Positions 24,572 to 32,357 of a stretch of 64,000 nt of DNA are shown one piece after another; within the stretch, counting starts at the first letter, position 1, and each line of letters begins with the position of its first letter. The stretch lies in contig CALMAK010000005.1 of NCBI GenBank assembly GCA_937859515.1, positions 1 through 64,000 on the forward strand, written 5' to 3'. Origin of the DNA: an uncultured Candidatus Saccharibacteria bacterium. Lineage in GTDB: Bacteria > Patescibacteriota > Saccharimonadia > Saccharimonadales > Saccharimonadaceae. A program made the translations under genes and the position numbers. The notes below the pieces were generated by a model. The model did not search any database and was not told where the DNA came from. It saw only the letters and a list, made by a program, of their open reading frames with translations.

Positions 24572-25204
24572 TTAGCTCCTTTCACCCTTATAGATCCAGA
24601 CCTTCACACCGATAATACCAACACCTGGGGCATTAGCACGTGCTGAGTGAAAGTCAATGTCGGCACGAAGCGTGTGCAGTGGCACTGATCCTTCAATCAG
24701 CTTCTCACGACGCGCCATTTCAGCGTTGTTGAGGCGACCTGCAACTTGAATACGGATACCCTTAGCACCAGCATTCATAGTATTCTGTGCAGCCATCTTC
24801 ATTGCACGGCGAAAATTACCGCGACGCTCAAGCTGGCGAGCGATATTCTCGGCAACTAGCTTGGCGCTCAATTCTGGACGCTTGATTTCTTCAATGTTAA
24901 TGCGAACTGGCAAGGTTGCGATCTTTTCGATTTGACCCTTCAGCTCAGTCACGCCTGCACCACCACGACCAATGACCACACCAGCCTTAGCTGTATGAAT
25001 CGTAATCGTCACAAGGTTTGCAGAACGTTCGATCTCGATACGACCGATGGTTGGACGAGCTTCGAATCGCTTTTCAATCAGCTCGCGAATGCGAATATCC
25101 TCAGCAAGCCACGTCGCAAAGTCTTTCTTGCCAGCAAACCAGCGTGAATTCCAGTTCTTGTGAACTTGCAGTCGGAAGCTAATTGGGTTTACTTTCTGTC
25201 CCAT
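24572..25204 (-). CDS. rpsC: 30S ribosomal protein S3
   Basis: S3 (210 residues) lines the mRNA entry tunnel. [13 protein letters not shown] opens the protein; the KH domain contains [15 protein letters not shown] (about residues 75-89); the C-terminal domain ends [10 protein letters not shown]. Start overlaps the rplV stop by one base. Confidence 0.97.
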   Translation of the reverse strand: MGQKVNPISFRLQVHKNWNSRWFAGKKDFATWLAEDIRIRELIEKRFEARPTIGRIEIERSANLVTITIHTAKAGVVIGRGGAGVTELKGQIEKIATLPVRINIEEIKRPELSAKLVAENIARQLERRGNFRRAMKMAAQNTMNAGAKGIRIQVAGRLNNAEMARREKLIEGSVPLHTLRADIDFHSARANAPGVGIIGVKVWIYKGERS

Positions 25205-25617
25205 TATTTAGTCTCCTTCTTTTCTGCCTTTGCAGCTGGCTTTGCGGCTGCTGCTGGCTTCTTCTTAGGTTTCTCGGTACCTGCTACTTCCACTAAGACG
25301 TTCGACGTCTTTTTCTGGAATGGTAGAGCCATACCGCGCATATGTGGCTTGAAACGCTTCAATCGGTTACCAACAGTTACTGACAATGTTGAAATAACAA
25401 GTGTCTTACCGTCGAGGCCGTGATTATTAACTGCGTTTGCCTTTGCACTCTCGATTGCCTTTTTGATAGGCAGTGCACTACGGCGCGGAACATGCTCTAG
25501 GATAACAAGTGCATCAGCAACGGTGCGATTACGAACAAGGCTCGCAACAATGCTTACCTTACGTGGCGCAAGGTCAACACCTTTGATGTAGGCGCGTACT
25601 TTAGTAGTCTCAGCCAT
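25204..25617 (-). CDS. rplV: 50S ribosomal protein L22
   Basis: L22 (137 residues) lines the exit tunnel. VRAYIKGVDLAPRKVSIVA and the beta-hairpin region around PHMRGMALPFQKKTS identify it. A Lys/Ala/Pro-rich tail of about 25 residues extends the C-terminus. Confidence 0.96.
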   Translation of the reverse strand: MAETTKVRAYIKGVDLAPRKVSIVASLVRNRTVADALVILEHVPRRSALPIKKAIESAKANAVNNHGLDGKTLVISTLSVTVGNRLKRFKPHMRGMALPFQKKTSNVLVEVAGTEKPKKKPAAAAKPAAKAEKKETK

Positions 25618-25883
25618 TACTTCTTATCCTTTCCACCGTGCTTGCGGAACTTACGAGTTGGCGCAAACTCACCGAGCTTGTGTCCAACCATATTTTCCGA
25701 AATCAACACTGGCACATGCACACGACCGTTGTGAACAGCGATCGTTCGGCCTACCATCTCTGGGGTGATCGTGCTAGCACGAGCCCAAGTCTTGATGATT
25801 GTGCGATCTTCGAGTCCAAGCGCTGCAACTTTCTTAGCAAGCTTGGCATCGACGAATGGGCCTTTTTTGAGTGATCGACTCAT
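25617..25883 (-). CDS. rpsS: 30S ribosomal protein S19
   Basis: S19 (88 residues) forms the 30S head with S13. [12 protein letters not shown] and [15 protein letters not shown] are diagnostic. Standard order rplB-rpsS-rplV. Confidence 0.97.
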   Translation of the reverse strand: MSRSLKKGPFVDAKLAKKVAALGLEDRTIIKTWARASTITPEMVGRTIAVHNGRVHVPVLISENMVGHKLGEFAPTRKFRKHGGKDKK

Positions 25884-25886
25884 ATA

Positions 25887-26726
25887 TTACCTCTTCCTCT
25901 TCGCATCATGGCGACTCTTAACGATTAGCTTGCCCGTGTCCTTGCGGCGGCGCGTACGGTATCCAAGAGTCAATTGACCCCATGGAGTACGTGGTGGCTT
26001 ACCACTACCGTGACGACCACCGTCACCACCACCGTGTGGGTGGTCTGCGGCGTTCATAACAACACCACGGACAGTTGGACGGATACCCTTGCGGCGGTTG
26101 CGTCCAGCAGAACCAATTTTAACGTTCTGGTGTTGGATGTTACTTACGACACCAAGGGCTGCTGTTGCTTCGAGGCGGAATCGGCGGACTTCACCAGATG
26201 GCAAACGCACCTGAGCATAGTCACCTTCTTTGGCCATCAACTGTGCTTTTGCACCAGCTGAGCGTACCATTTGCGCACCGCGACCTGGGTTGATTTCAAT
26301 CGCGTAGATCTGAGAACCAACTGGGATGTTCGCTAGTGGCATACGGTTAGAGGCTTCGATTGGGGCATCAGGACCGCTGGTAATTACCTTACCTTTGGTC
26401 ATGCTGGTATCAGCCAAAATGTAGTGATACAGACCATGCTGATCCTTTACACGTGCGATACGTGCACTACGGTTTGGATCGTATTCGATCTCCTCAACCG
26501 TAACAGTCAAACCTGCTGCCAGTTTGTGGTTCATCAGACGATAGTGACGCTTGACACCACCACCACGGTGACGAACAGTAATACGACCAGTGTTATTGCG
26601 ACCAGCGTTTTGCTTCTTCGCCTTAGTAAGGCTTTTAAGAGGCTTCTTGGTCGTAATCTGGCTGTAATCTTCGGTCGTCATCCCACGACGAGCAGGAGTA
26701 GTTGGGTTATATGCTTTTACTGGCAT
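25887..26726 (-). CDS. rplB: 50S ribosomal protein L2
   Basis: L2 (279 residues) is needed for peptidyl transferase activity and subunit joining. GRITVRHRGGGVKRHYR near residue 47 and NAADHPHGGGDGG near residue 224 mark the family; the second carries the histidine that lies near the peptidyl transferase centre. Start overlaps the rplW stop by one base. Confidence 0.97.
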   Translation of the reverse strand: MPVKAYNPTTPARRGMTTEDYSQITTKKPLKSLTKAKKQNAGRNNTGRITVRHRGGGVKRHYRLMNHKLAAGLTVTVEEIEYDPNRSARIARVKDQHGLYHYILADTSMTKGKVITSGPDAPIEASNRMPLANIPVGSQIYAIEINPGRGAQMVRSAGAKAQLMAKEGDYAQVRLPSGEVRRFRLEATAALGVVSNIQHQNVKIGSAGRNRRKGIRPTVRGVVMNAADHPHGGGDGGRHGSGKPPRTPWGQLTLGYRTRRRKDTGKLIVKSRHDAKRKR

Positions 26727-27043
26727 TACTTCTTCTCCTCTTCTGCCGGTACATCGAAGACCTGAATACTATCACCCTCGGCAAGCGTCACGTAAGCCTT
26801 CTTTGAATCCTTACGATTTGTTGTGCCTGGATAGCGGTTCTTACCGCGGCTAAAGCGAACTGCTTTACCACTTTGCACCAATGTCTTAATATTTATTACC
26901 TTCACATCAAATTGAGACTCAACTGCGTCAATAATTTGCTGCTTATTCGCATCAAGAGGCACATTAAACACATAGGTGTTTGTTGCGAGGCTCTGTGCGT
27001 AGGCTTTTTCAGTTGCACGTGGGACGATTAATAGTTGTGACAT
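26726..27043 (-). CDS. rplW: 50S ribosomal protein L23
   Basis: L23 (105 residues from ATG 27043) docks trigger factor and SRP at the tunnel exit. ATEKAYAQ and the TYVFNVPLDANKQQI segment are typical. An upstream ATG at 27103 would overlap rplD and is rejected. The trigger factor gene lies at 53882 in the same window. Confidence 0.95.
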   Translation of the reverse strand: MSQLLIVPRATEKAYAQSLATNTYVFNVPLDANKQQIIDAVESQFDVKVINIKTLVQSGKAVRFSRGKNRYPGTTNRKDSKKAYVTLAEGDSIQVFDVPAEEEKK

Positions 27044-27044
27044 A

Positions 27045-27659
27045 TTACACCTCCTCCTTTGCAACCAACCAGTCAGTAATAACCGGAATAGCCTTAGGTG
27101 CAATCACAATATGGTCAGCATTCAGGATGTGATATACGTTTAGGTATGTCGCACCCACTAGAAGAACCTGCTGAATGTTATTGGTTGCACGGATGATCTC
27201 TGGAGTCTTTTCGTCAACGACAATCAGCACCTTACGATCAAGCTTGTTATCAGCTAGGAATTTAATAACCTCTGATGTTTTACCAGTGGTCTTAACATCC
27301 TTTACAAGGATATTCTTAGCTTCGTTTGCCAATGACAATGCCTGGCGAACCGCCACGCGCTTTGACGTCTTGGTCAATTTCTTTGTATAGTTTTCGTTAC
27401 CACGAGGGCCGAAAACGATACCACCACCACGCCAGATTGGGTTACGAGTCGAACCAAATCGTGCGCGACCGGTACCCTTTTGCTTCCATGGTTTTTTGCC
27501 ACCACCGCGAACTTCACCGCGTTGCAGTGTCGTTGCGCTCGCCTGGCGGCTGTTGGCAAGGAAAGAATCATACGCAAGCTTTAGCAGCTCGTGATTCTTT
27601 ACTTCTACGTTAAATACTTCTTTCGGAAGAGTTGTCTTGGTTGTTGTAGTCTCAGCCAT
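27045..27659 (-). CDS. rplD: 50S ribosomal protein L4
   Basis: L4 (204 residues) lines the exit tunnel; in E. coli it represses its own operon. The tunnel loop with GGGKKPWKQKGTGRARFGS (about residues 50-68) is diagnostic. Whether the leader upstream of rplC binds L4 here is unknown. Confidence 0.97.
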   Translation of the reverse strand: MAETTTTKTTLPKEVFNVEVKNHELLKLAYDSFLANSRQASATTLQRGEVRGGGKKPWKQKGTGRARFGSTRNPIWRGGGIVFGPRGNENYTKKLTKTSKRVAVRQALSLANEAKNILVKDVKTTGKTSEVIKFLADNKLDRKVLIVVDEKTPEIIRATNNIQQVLLVGATYLNVYHILNADHIVIAPKAIPVITDWLVAKEEV

Positions 27660-28270
27660 TACGCTTTTCCTCCGATTACGACCAAGCCCTTACGAGGACC
27701 AGGTACTGCACCCTTAAGACCAATCAAGTTGTTAACCGTATCAACATACGCAACCTCAAGGTTCTTTACTGTCACGCGGTCGTGACCCATGCGGCCTGGC
27801 ATTTTCTTGCCCTTAAAGACCTTTTGTGGGTACATCGAACCAATTGATCCGACGCGGCGTACAACGCCGTTACCACCGTGCGACTTGGCGCTGGTGTTAA
27901 AGTTGTGTCGTTTTACGGTTCCCGCAAAACCCTTACCTTTGCTGGTACCCGTTGCATCAACAACGTCGCCCAGTGCAAACGCACTTACATCGATTTGATC
28001 ACCGACCTTAAGGTCAGTTGTCTCATCGACACGAAATTCCCGAATAAACTTCGGAGATACTTTGGCTGTTTTTGTATGACCAGCCACGGCCTTGCTCAGG
28101 TTCTTACCCTCACCATATGCTACCTGTACTGCGTTGTAACCGTCAGTCTCGACAGTCTTTACCTGAGTCACAGTCACAGGGCCAGCTTGAATAAGGGTTA
28201 CAGGAACTGCACGCCCGTCTTCGCTGATGATTTGGGTCATACCAATTTTGGTACCGAGAAGTGCTTTCAT
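27659..28270 (-). CDS. rplC: 50S ribosomal protein L3
   Basis: L3 (203 residues from ATG 28270) begins MKALLGTKIGMTQI and contains GTSKGKGFAGTVKRHNF and the conserved loop around SHGGNG near the peptidyl transferase centre. GGGAG lies 10 bases upstream of ATG 28270; a TTG at 28279 is a less likely start. It opens the 15-gene operon; rpsJ, normally before it, is separated by a plus-strand gene. Confidence 0.97.
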   Translation of the reverse strand: MKALLGTKIGMTQIISEDGRAVPVTLIQAGPVTVTQVKTVETDGYNAVQVAYGEGKNLSKAVAGHTKTAKVSPKFIREFRVDETTDLKVGDQIDVSAFALGDVVDATGTSKGKGFAGTVKRHNFNTSAKSHGGNGVVRRVGSIGSMYPQKVFKGKKMPGRMGHDRVTVKNLEVAYVDTVNNLIGLKGAVPGPRKGLVVIGGKA

Positions 28271-28418
28271 TGCCTTCAAACTCCCATTTAAAATCTCCGG
28301 TGGCGAGCGGTTTCCCTTGGGTTATTTACCCTTGGACCTTCTCATTCACGCGGAAACAAGTTGTTATTACGTAATAAGTTACCTAGCTATCGTACCACAG
28401 ATGACCACCGTTAGTCAA
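28271..28418 (-). promoter_or_regulatory. Promoter and leader of the rplC-rpsH operon
   Basis: TTGACT (28413-28418), an 18-base spacer and TACGAT (28389-28394) preceded by TGG. The leader of about 111 bases holds the palindrome TTATTACGTAATAA and a GGGT-AAATA-ACCC hairpin with repeated CCAAGGG segments; it may be a site for ribosomal protein feedback, but no known leader motif was recognised. The rest of the gap to 28571 holds only the plus-strand promoter of the next gene (TATACT at 28528-28533). Confidence 0.7.
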
Positions 28419-28571
28419 GAGCCTGCCTGTAAATTTTCACCTGACACCGCTCCGATACTTTGTACGGGTACACACCATAACTACAGACAAAAGGCACTCA
28501 ACACTATTCAAAACTAACCATATCTAGTATACTGACGGAAATACTACTATTCATTCGAGGGAGTACGCGTC

Positions 28572-28883
28572 ATGGCGGCAAAAAAACCAGCTACAAAGAC
28601 ATCAGCCACACCAAAAGCGAAGGCACCAGCAAAGACCAAGTCAACCACTACAAAAAAGCCAGTAGCACGCAAAGCAACAGTAAAAACAAACAAGAAGGCT
28701 GCTCCAGCACAGTCATTCCGCCTCAGTAGAGAGACTGAAAAATTTATCTCATCACGCATCACCATCCAGACAGTGTACTGGATCGCCATTGGTCTTGCCG
28801 TTCTTGCGATGGGTCTATTGGTCCTCAAGGCACAACTCGATATCCTTGACACACTAAATCAAATCTCTGACGGTCTGTACTAA
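28572..28883 (+). CDS. Lys/Ala-rich histone-tail-like protein with a membrane segment
   Basis: This 103-residue protein has an N-terminal half (residues 1-48) of repeated AAKKPA, TTKKP and KAT units, like the tails of histone H1-type or HctB-like nucleoid proteins, then a short amphipathic region and one transmembrane helix (about residues 73-88, YWIAIGLAVLAMGLLV). The basic tail could bind DNA, RNA or ribosomes and tether them to the membrane; this is inference from composition. GAGGGAG precedes the ATG. It interrupts the usual rpsJ-rplC junction on the opposite strand. Confidence 0.7.
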   Translation: MAAKKPATKTSATPKAKAPAKTKSTTTKKPVARKATVKTNKKAAPAQSFRLSRETEKFISSRITIQTVYWIAIGLAVLAMGLLVLKAQLDILDTLNQISDGLY

Positions 28884-28900
28884 TACTCCTCAGGTAACTA

Positions 28901-28937
28901 ATAAAAACCGCCCCTCTGTAGCGAGGAGCGGTTTTTT
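28901..28937. terminator. Bidirectional terminator between rpsJ and the Lys/Ala-rich gene
   Basis: Stem ACCGC-CCCTC/GAGG-AGCGGT with one mismatch; TTTTTT follows on the plus strand and TTTTTATT on the minus strand. Confidence 0.8.
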
Positions 28938-28953
28938 GAATGACTTTAATCAA

Positions 28954-29271
28954 TTACATGCGAATTTCTGCGTCCACACCAGCAGGGAGGCTGAGGTTTT
29001 GCAGGCTGTCGATAGTCTTTGGCGTTGCATTAGTAATGTCAATCAGACGTTTGTGAATGCGCATCTCAAACGCTTCACCACCCGTCTTATACACGTGTGG
29101 GCTCTTTACAACCGTGTATGTACTGCGACGAGTTGGTAGCGGCACAGGTCCGGCAACGGCAGCACCCGTACGGATTGCTGTGTCGATGATTTGCTTTGCT
29201 GATTGATCGATCACTTTGTGATCATACGCCTTGAGGCGAATACGGATCTTTAGTCCTTCTTCTTTTGCCAT
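28954..29271 (-). CDS. rpsJ: 30S ribosomal protein S10
   Basis: S10 (105 residues) lies in the 30S head and doubles as NusE in antitermination. [20 protein letters not shown] and the [10 protein letters not shown] segment are diagnostic. It is monocistronic here, cut off from both tuf and rplC by terminators. AAAGGAG precedes the ATG. Confidence 0.97.
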   Translation of the reverse strand: MAKEEGLKIRIRLKAYDHKVIDQSAKQIIDTAIRTGAAVAGPVPLPTRRSTYTVVKSPHVYKTGGEAFEMRIHKRLIDITNATPKTIDSLQNLSLPAGVDAEIRM

Positions 29272-29378
29272 GAGTAAAACTCCTTTGTTGGTATCCCGTA
29301 ACCTCAGGCTCGAATCGGAATTGAGTCATCGTCTGGCCGAGTTCTCGGGATGATTAGTATTACCGATGAATTATAGCA
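29272..29378 (-). promoter_or_regulatory. Promoter and structured leader of rpsJ
   Basis: An extended -10 (TGCTATAAT, hexamer 29370-29375) gives a leader of about 92 bases. In it ATCCCG near the 5' end can pair with CGGGAT just before the ribosome binding site, enclosing further hairpins (for example CCGAG-AA-CTCGG). This could be a protein-binding leader; its ligand is unknown. Confidence 0.55.
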
Positions 29379-29390
29379 TATTTTTCCTAT

Positions 29391-29424
29391 AAAATAAAAT
29401 ACCTCCCGTAGAGGGAGGTATTTT
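29391..29424 (-). terminator. Terminator of tuf
   Basis: Perfect 12-bp stem AAAATACCTCCC/GGGAGGTATTTT with a 5-base loop, then ATTTTAT on the minus strand. Confidence 0.85.
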
Positions 29425-29441
29425 GGTAATCAGAGAACCAA

Positions 29442-30623
29442 TTACTTCGTGATACTTGTCACAACACCAGCACCAACGGTACGGCCACCTTCGCGGATAG
29501 CGAAGTTAAGACCTTGCTCCATAGCGATAGGCGCAAGAAGCTTTACCTTGAAGGTTAGGGTGTCACCAGGCATGACCATTTCCTTGTCAGCTGGGAGTTC
29601 TACCTCACCAGTTACGTCCGTTGTACGGAAGTAGAACTGTGGCTTGTAACCCTTTGAGAATGGAGTGTGGCGACCGCCTTCTTCCTTCTTCAGGATGTAA
29701 ACTTCAGCTTCAAACTCGGTGTGTGGAGTAATTGAACCTGGCTTTGCCAGCACCTGACCGCGCTCGATTTGCTCGCGCTCGATACCACGAAGCAACAAAC
29801 CAGCGTTGTCACCAGCTTGACCTTGATCAAGGTTCTTCTTGAAGGCTTCGATACCAGTTACCACTGATTTCTGTGTCGCCTTGATACCAACGATTTCAAC
29901 TTCGTCGTTCAACTTAACAATACCCTGCTCAATACGACCAGTAGCAACTGTACCACGACCCTTGATTGAGAAAACGTCCTCAATAGGCATTAGGAATGGC
30001 TTGTCAAGCTCGCGTGGTGGTTCTGGTACGTAGCTGTCAAGTGCAGCAACCAGTTCCATAACAGCATCTTCGTACTCTGTCTTACCGTCAAGAGCACCTG
30101 TTGCAGAACCCTTGATGATAGGAGCGTCTTCATCGAAGCCGTTCTTAGCAAGCAGTTCACGGATGTCCATCTCAACCAGTTCAACCAGTTCAGGATCAGC
30201 AATGTCCATCTTGTTAAGGAAGACAAGGATCTTTGGCACACCAACTTGCTTGGCAAGTAGTACGTGCTCGCGGGTTTGTGGCAATGGACCATCAGTTGCA
30301 GCAACCACAAGGATTGCACCGTCGATCTGTGCAGCACCCGTGATCATGTTCTTAACATAGTCAGCGTGTCCTGGCATATCAACGTGAGCGTAGTGACGAG
30401 TCTCTGACTCGTATTCCTGGTGTGATGAAGCGATAGTAATACCACGCTGCTTTTCTTCTGGGGCGTTGTCAATGTCTTCGTAGTTACGAGGGACGTTAAC
30501 ATCACTTGGAAGGCGCTTTGAAAGCACGTGAGTGATTGCTGCGGTAAGGCTTGTCTTACCGTGGTCGACGTGGCCCATAGTACCAACGTTGACATGAGGC
30601 TTAGTTCGATCGAAATCTGCCAT
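29442..30623 (-). CDS. tuf: Elongation factor Tu
   Basis: EF-Tu (393 residues) delivers aminoacyl-tRNA to the ribosome. G1 is GHVDHGKT (residues 17-24), G4 is NKMD, and the switch II motif reads DMPGH where most bacteria have DCPGH, a Cys-to-Met change next to the GTP gamma-phosphate loop. The rest is canonical. It is monocistronic with a strong promoter, apart from fusA and rpsJ. Confidence 0.97.
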   Translation of the reverse strand: MADFDRTKPHVNVGTMGHVDHGKTSLTAAITHVLSKRLPSDVNVPRNYEDIDNAPEEKQRGITIASSHQEYESETRHYAHVDMPGHADYVKNMITGAAQIDGAILVVAATDGPLPQTREHVLLAKQVGVPKILVFLNKMDIADPELVELVEMDIRELLAKNGFDEDAPIIKGSATGALDGKTEYEDAVMELVAALDSYVPEPPRELDKPFLMPIEDVFSIKGRGTVATGRIEQGIVKLNDEVEIVGIKATQKSVVTGIEAFKKNLDQGQAGDNAGLLLRGIEREQIERGQVLAKPGSITPHTEFEAEVYILKKEEGGRHTPFSKGYKPQFYFRTTDVTGEVELPADKEMVMPGDTLTFKVKLLAPIAMEQGLNFAIREGGRTVGAGVVTSITK

Positions 30624-30696
30624 TTGGATTATTTCTCCTTATTAGTAATAATTTTCGCGTGTACGTCCAGAATAGACTCCACGACGTATGAGAACC

Positions 30697-30725
30697 ATTA
30701 TACATATTTTTATGCTGTTAGTAAA
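30697..30725 (-). promoter_or_regulatory. Promoter of tuf
   Basis: TTTACT (30720-30725), 17 bases, TATAAT (30697-30702). The leader is about 67 bases and includes AAGGAG near the gene. Confidence 0.75.
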
Positions 30726-30730
30726 CAGTG

Positions 30731-32245
30731 TTATGCAGTCCGGGAGTTGATAGTCTCTACAGCCTTAAGCTCCTGCAAACGTCGGTCAATGACCTTCTCT
30801 ACAATATCAGCTGCACGGGCGTGCACTCGGTTACCGCGCGCGCCCTGCAGTTCAGGGGTAGTATTGATAAGAGAATTAAAGATAACTTGTGTTCTCGTCA
30901 TACCACCATTTTTTGCTTCACCTGTTTTCATGAGCCCCGCCTCAACAAGTCGCTGTCGTGCGGTCTTCGTTCCAATAATGTTAGATTCAGATACACCACG
31001 AATAAACGACTCTCTCATGAAGTCAAGGTCAGTCGTAAATAGACCTACAGTAATCGCTCGGTCAATAGCCTCTTCAGTCTTGGCGGTTAATGCTTGTTCC
31101 CAAGATAGTGGCTCTTGATCAGAAGTACTATCCGACACCTCGACGATATCGGACAAGTTAATCACCTCCAGTTCTTCGATGTCGTCCGGAGCGGCATCTG
31201 ATTTTGGTGCAATCTTTTGACCCTCCGTGGTACGCCATTTATCCGTGACGATATCATCACCGACAAAGCCTCGTGCCTCTTCAGAGGTATCCCCATGTTC
31301 ATCCAGCACACGATAAATACGCGTACGTCGACGCACCGCCCAATGACCACCATCCGTTCGATAACGAACGTATCGCCAGCCATATTGCAGCACTAAGCCT
31401 TCGTCGTTTAACTCTTGCTGCTTTTTGAGACCATTGCTGTGTGGACCCAGCGCAGATGTAATGCGACTACGATACCCATGATCGCCGTCTAGATCGCCGT
31501 CTACACCCGCCGCATAGCAGAATCGAATCATCTCCTCAACCGTCACCACATTACCTTGATTCTCGCGCAAGTAAAACATAATATTGTCAGACAAGTGGTT
31601 ATTCTCTACAACACGTTTTGCCTTTTCGGCCAGGCAGTTAGTGCGCTGACGATCCTCGGGAGTAACGGGAATGATATCATCAATCTGCTCGTCATCGGCA
31701 GCATCTTCGCTCATAACATCGTACAGCGCCTTAATGTCCTCGGAACTCATTCCTTGCGGAATTGGCCACGCAGGACTGGTCGCATCAAACAGTTCCTCAA
31801 TCTCGTCCATCTGGCTGCGCAGTTCAGCAAGCTTGTTCGCCTTGGCCCGCATCTCTACGGTCGTCGCTTGGTAGATCTTGTCCATTTCTTCATGACGCAT
31901 AGTCGTTAACTCTTTAGCAAGCTGCAGTCCTTGCTCGAGCTGACTTTCTGCCTGAGTCGCCTCAACCTCGGCTTCGGCAAGTGCCCGGGCACGGCGCAAA
32001 TGCTCGACACTAATCTCCTCATACGGAATGGATACTGCCGCATCAAATAGTTCTTCCATTACGGCAATTTGCTCGTCCTCAATACCCTTACGAATCGTTG
32101 ATCGAAACACCTCGGGTGCATCAATACTGCGTTCGAGATTACCGTTCAATCGAGTTGTCTCAGACAGGCGATCATTGACTTGGTCTATCTCTTCGCCATA
32201 TTGAGCTCTTGTTAGTGGCTGCTCTCCCAATGGATGTGATTTCAT
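30731..32245 (-). CDS. Large hypothetical protein with a coiled-coil N-terminal half
   Basis: This 504-residue protein is not recognised. Residues 1-150 are heptad-rich and acidic (LSETTRLNGNLERSI, EAEVEATQAESQLEQ), suggesting a coiled coil. Around residues 210-330 there are helix-turn-helix-like segments (NVVTVEEMIRFCYAAG; RSRITSALGP), which with the basic stretch VRRRTRIYRV may bind nucleic acid. Residues 385-500 form another helical domain with TARQRLVEAGLM. No catalytic motif was seen. It is probably lineage-specific. Its promoter gives an almost leaderless mRNA. No terminator was seen before the tuf promoter. Confidence 0.7.
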   Translation of the reverse strand: MKSHPLGEQPLTRAQYGEEIDQVNDRLSETTRLNGNLERSIDAPEVFRSTIRKGIEDEQIAVMEELFDAAVSIPYEEISVEHLRRARALAEAEVEATQAESQLEQGLQLAKELTTMRHEEMDKIYQATTVEMRAKANKLAELRSQMDEIEELFDATSPAWPIPQGMSSEDIKALYDVMSEDAADDEQIDDIIPVTPEDRQRTNCLAEKAKRVVENNHLSDNIMFYLRENQGNVVTVEEMIRFCYAAGVDGDLDGDHGYRSRITSALGPHSNGLKKQQELNDEGLVLQYGWRYVRYRTDGGHWAVRRRTRIYRVLDEHGDTSEEARGFVGDDIVTDKWRTTEGQKIAPKSDAAPDDIEELEVINLSDIVEVSDSTSDQEPLSWEQALTAKTEEAIDRAITVGLFTTDLDFMRESFIRGVSESNIIGTKTARQRLVEAGLMKTGEAKNGGMTRTQVIFNSLINTTPELQGARGNRVHARAADIVEKVIDRRLQELKAVETINSRTA

Positions 32246-32253
32246 AAATTATA

Positions 32254-32280
32254 ATTATAGCATATTATTTATTAATATGC
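32254..32280 (-). promoter_or_regulatory. Extended -10 promoter with an adjoining palindrome
   Basis: TGCTATAAT (hexamer 32254-32259) lies 8 bases before the ATG at 32245. Directly upstream GCATATTA/TAATATGC (32260-32267, 32273-32280, 5-base spacer) forms a palindrome in the -10/-35 spacer, an operator-like position. Confidence 0.55.
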
Positions 32281-32307
32281 AAGTATACAACTGCCCTGCC
32301 CTCACTA

Positions 32308-32345
32308 ACAAAAGAGTCGCCCTCAGCAGACGACTCATTTTGTTT
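32308..32345 (-). terminator. Terminator of fusA
   Basis: 6-bp stem GAGTCG/CGACTC with an 11-base loop, followed by TTTTGTTAG on the minus strand, 13 bases after the fusA stop. Confidence 0.75.
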
Positions 32346-32357
32346 ATACCGAAATAG

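Noticed and set aside
29272-29369. Known metabolite riboswitch in the rpsJ leader
   Set aside because: The pairing segments do not match any riboswitch consensus known to me; kept only as a structured leader.
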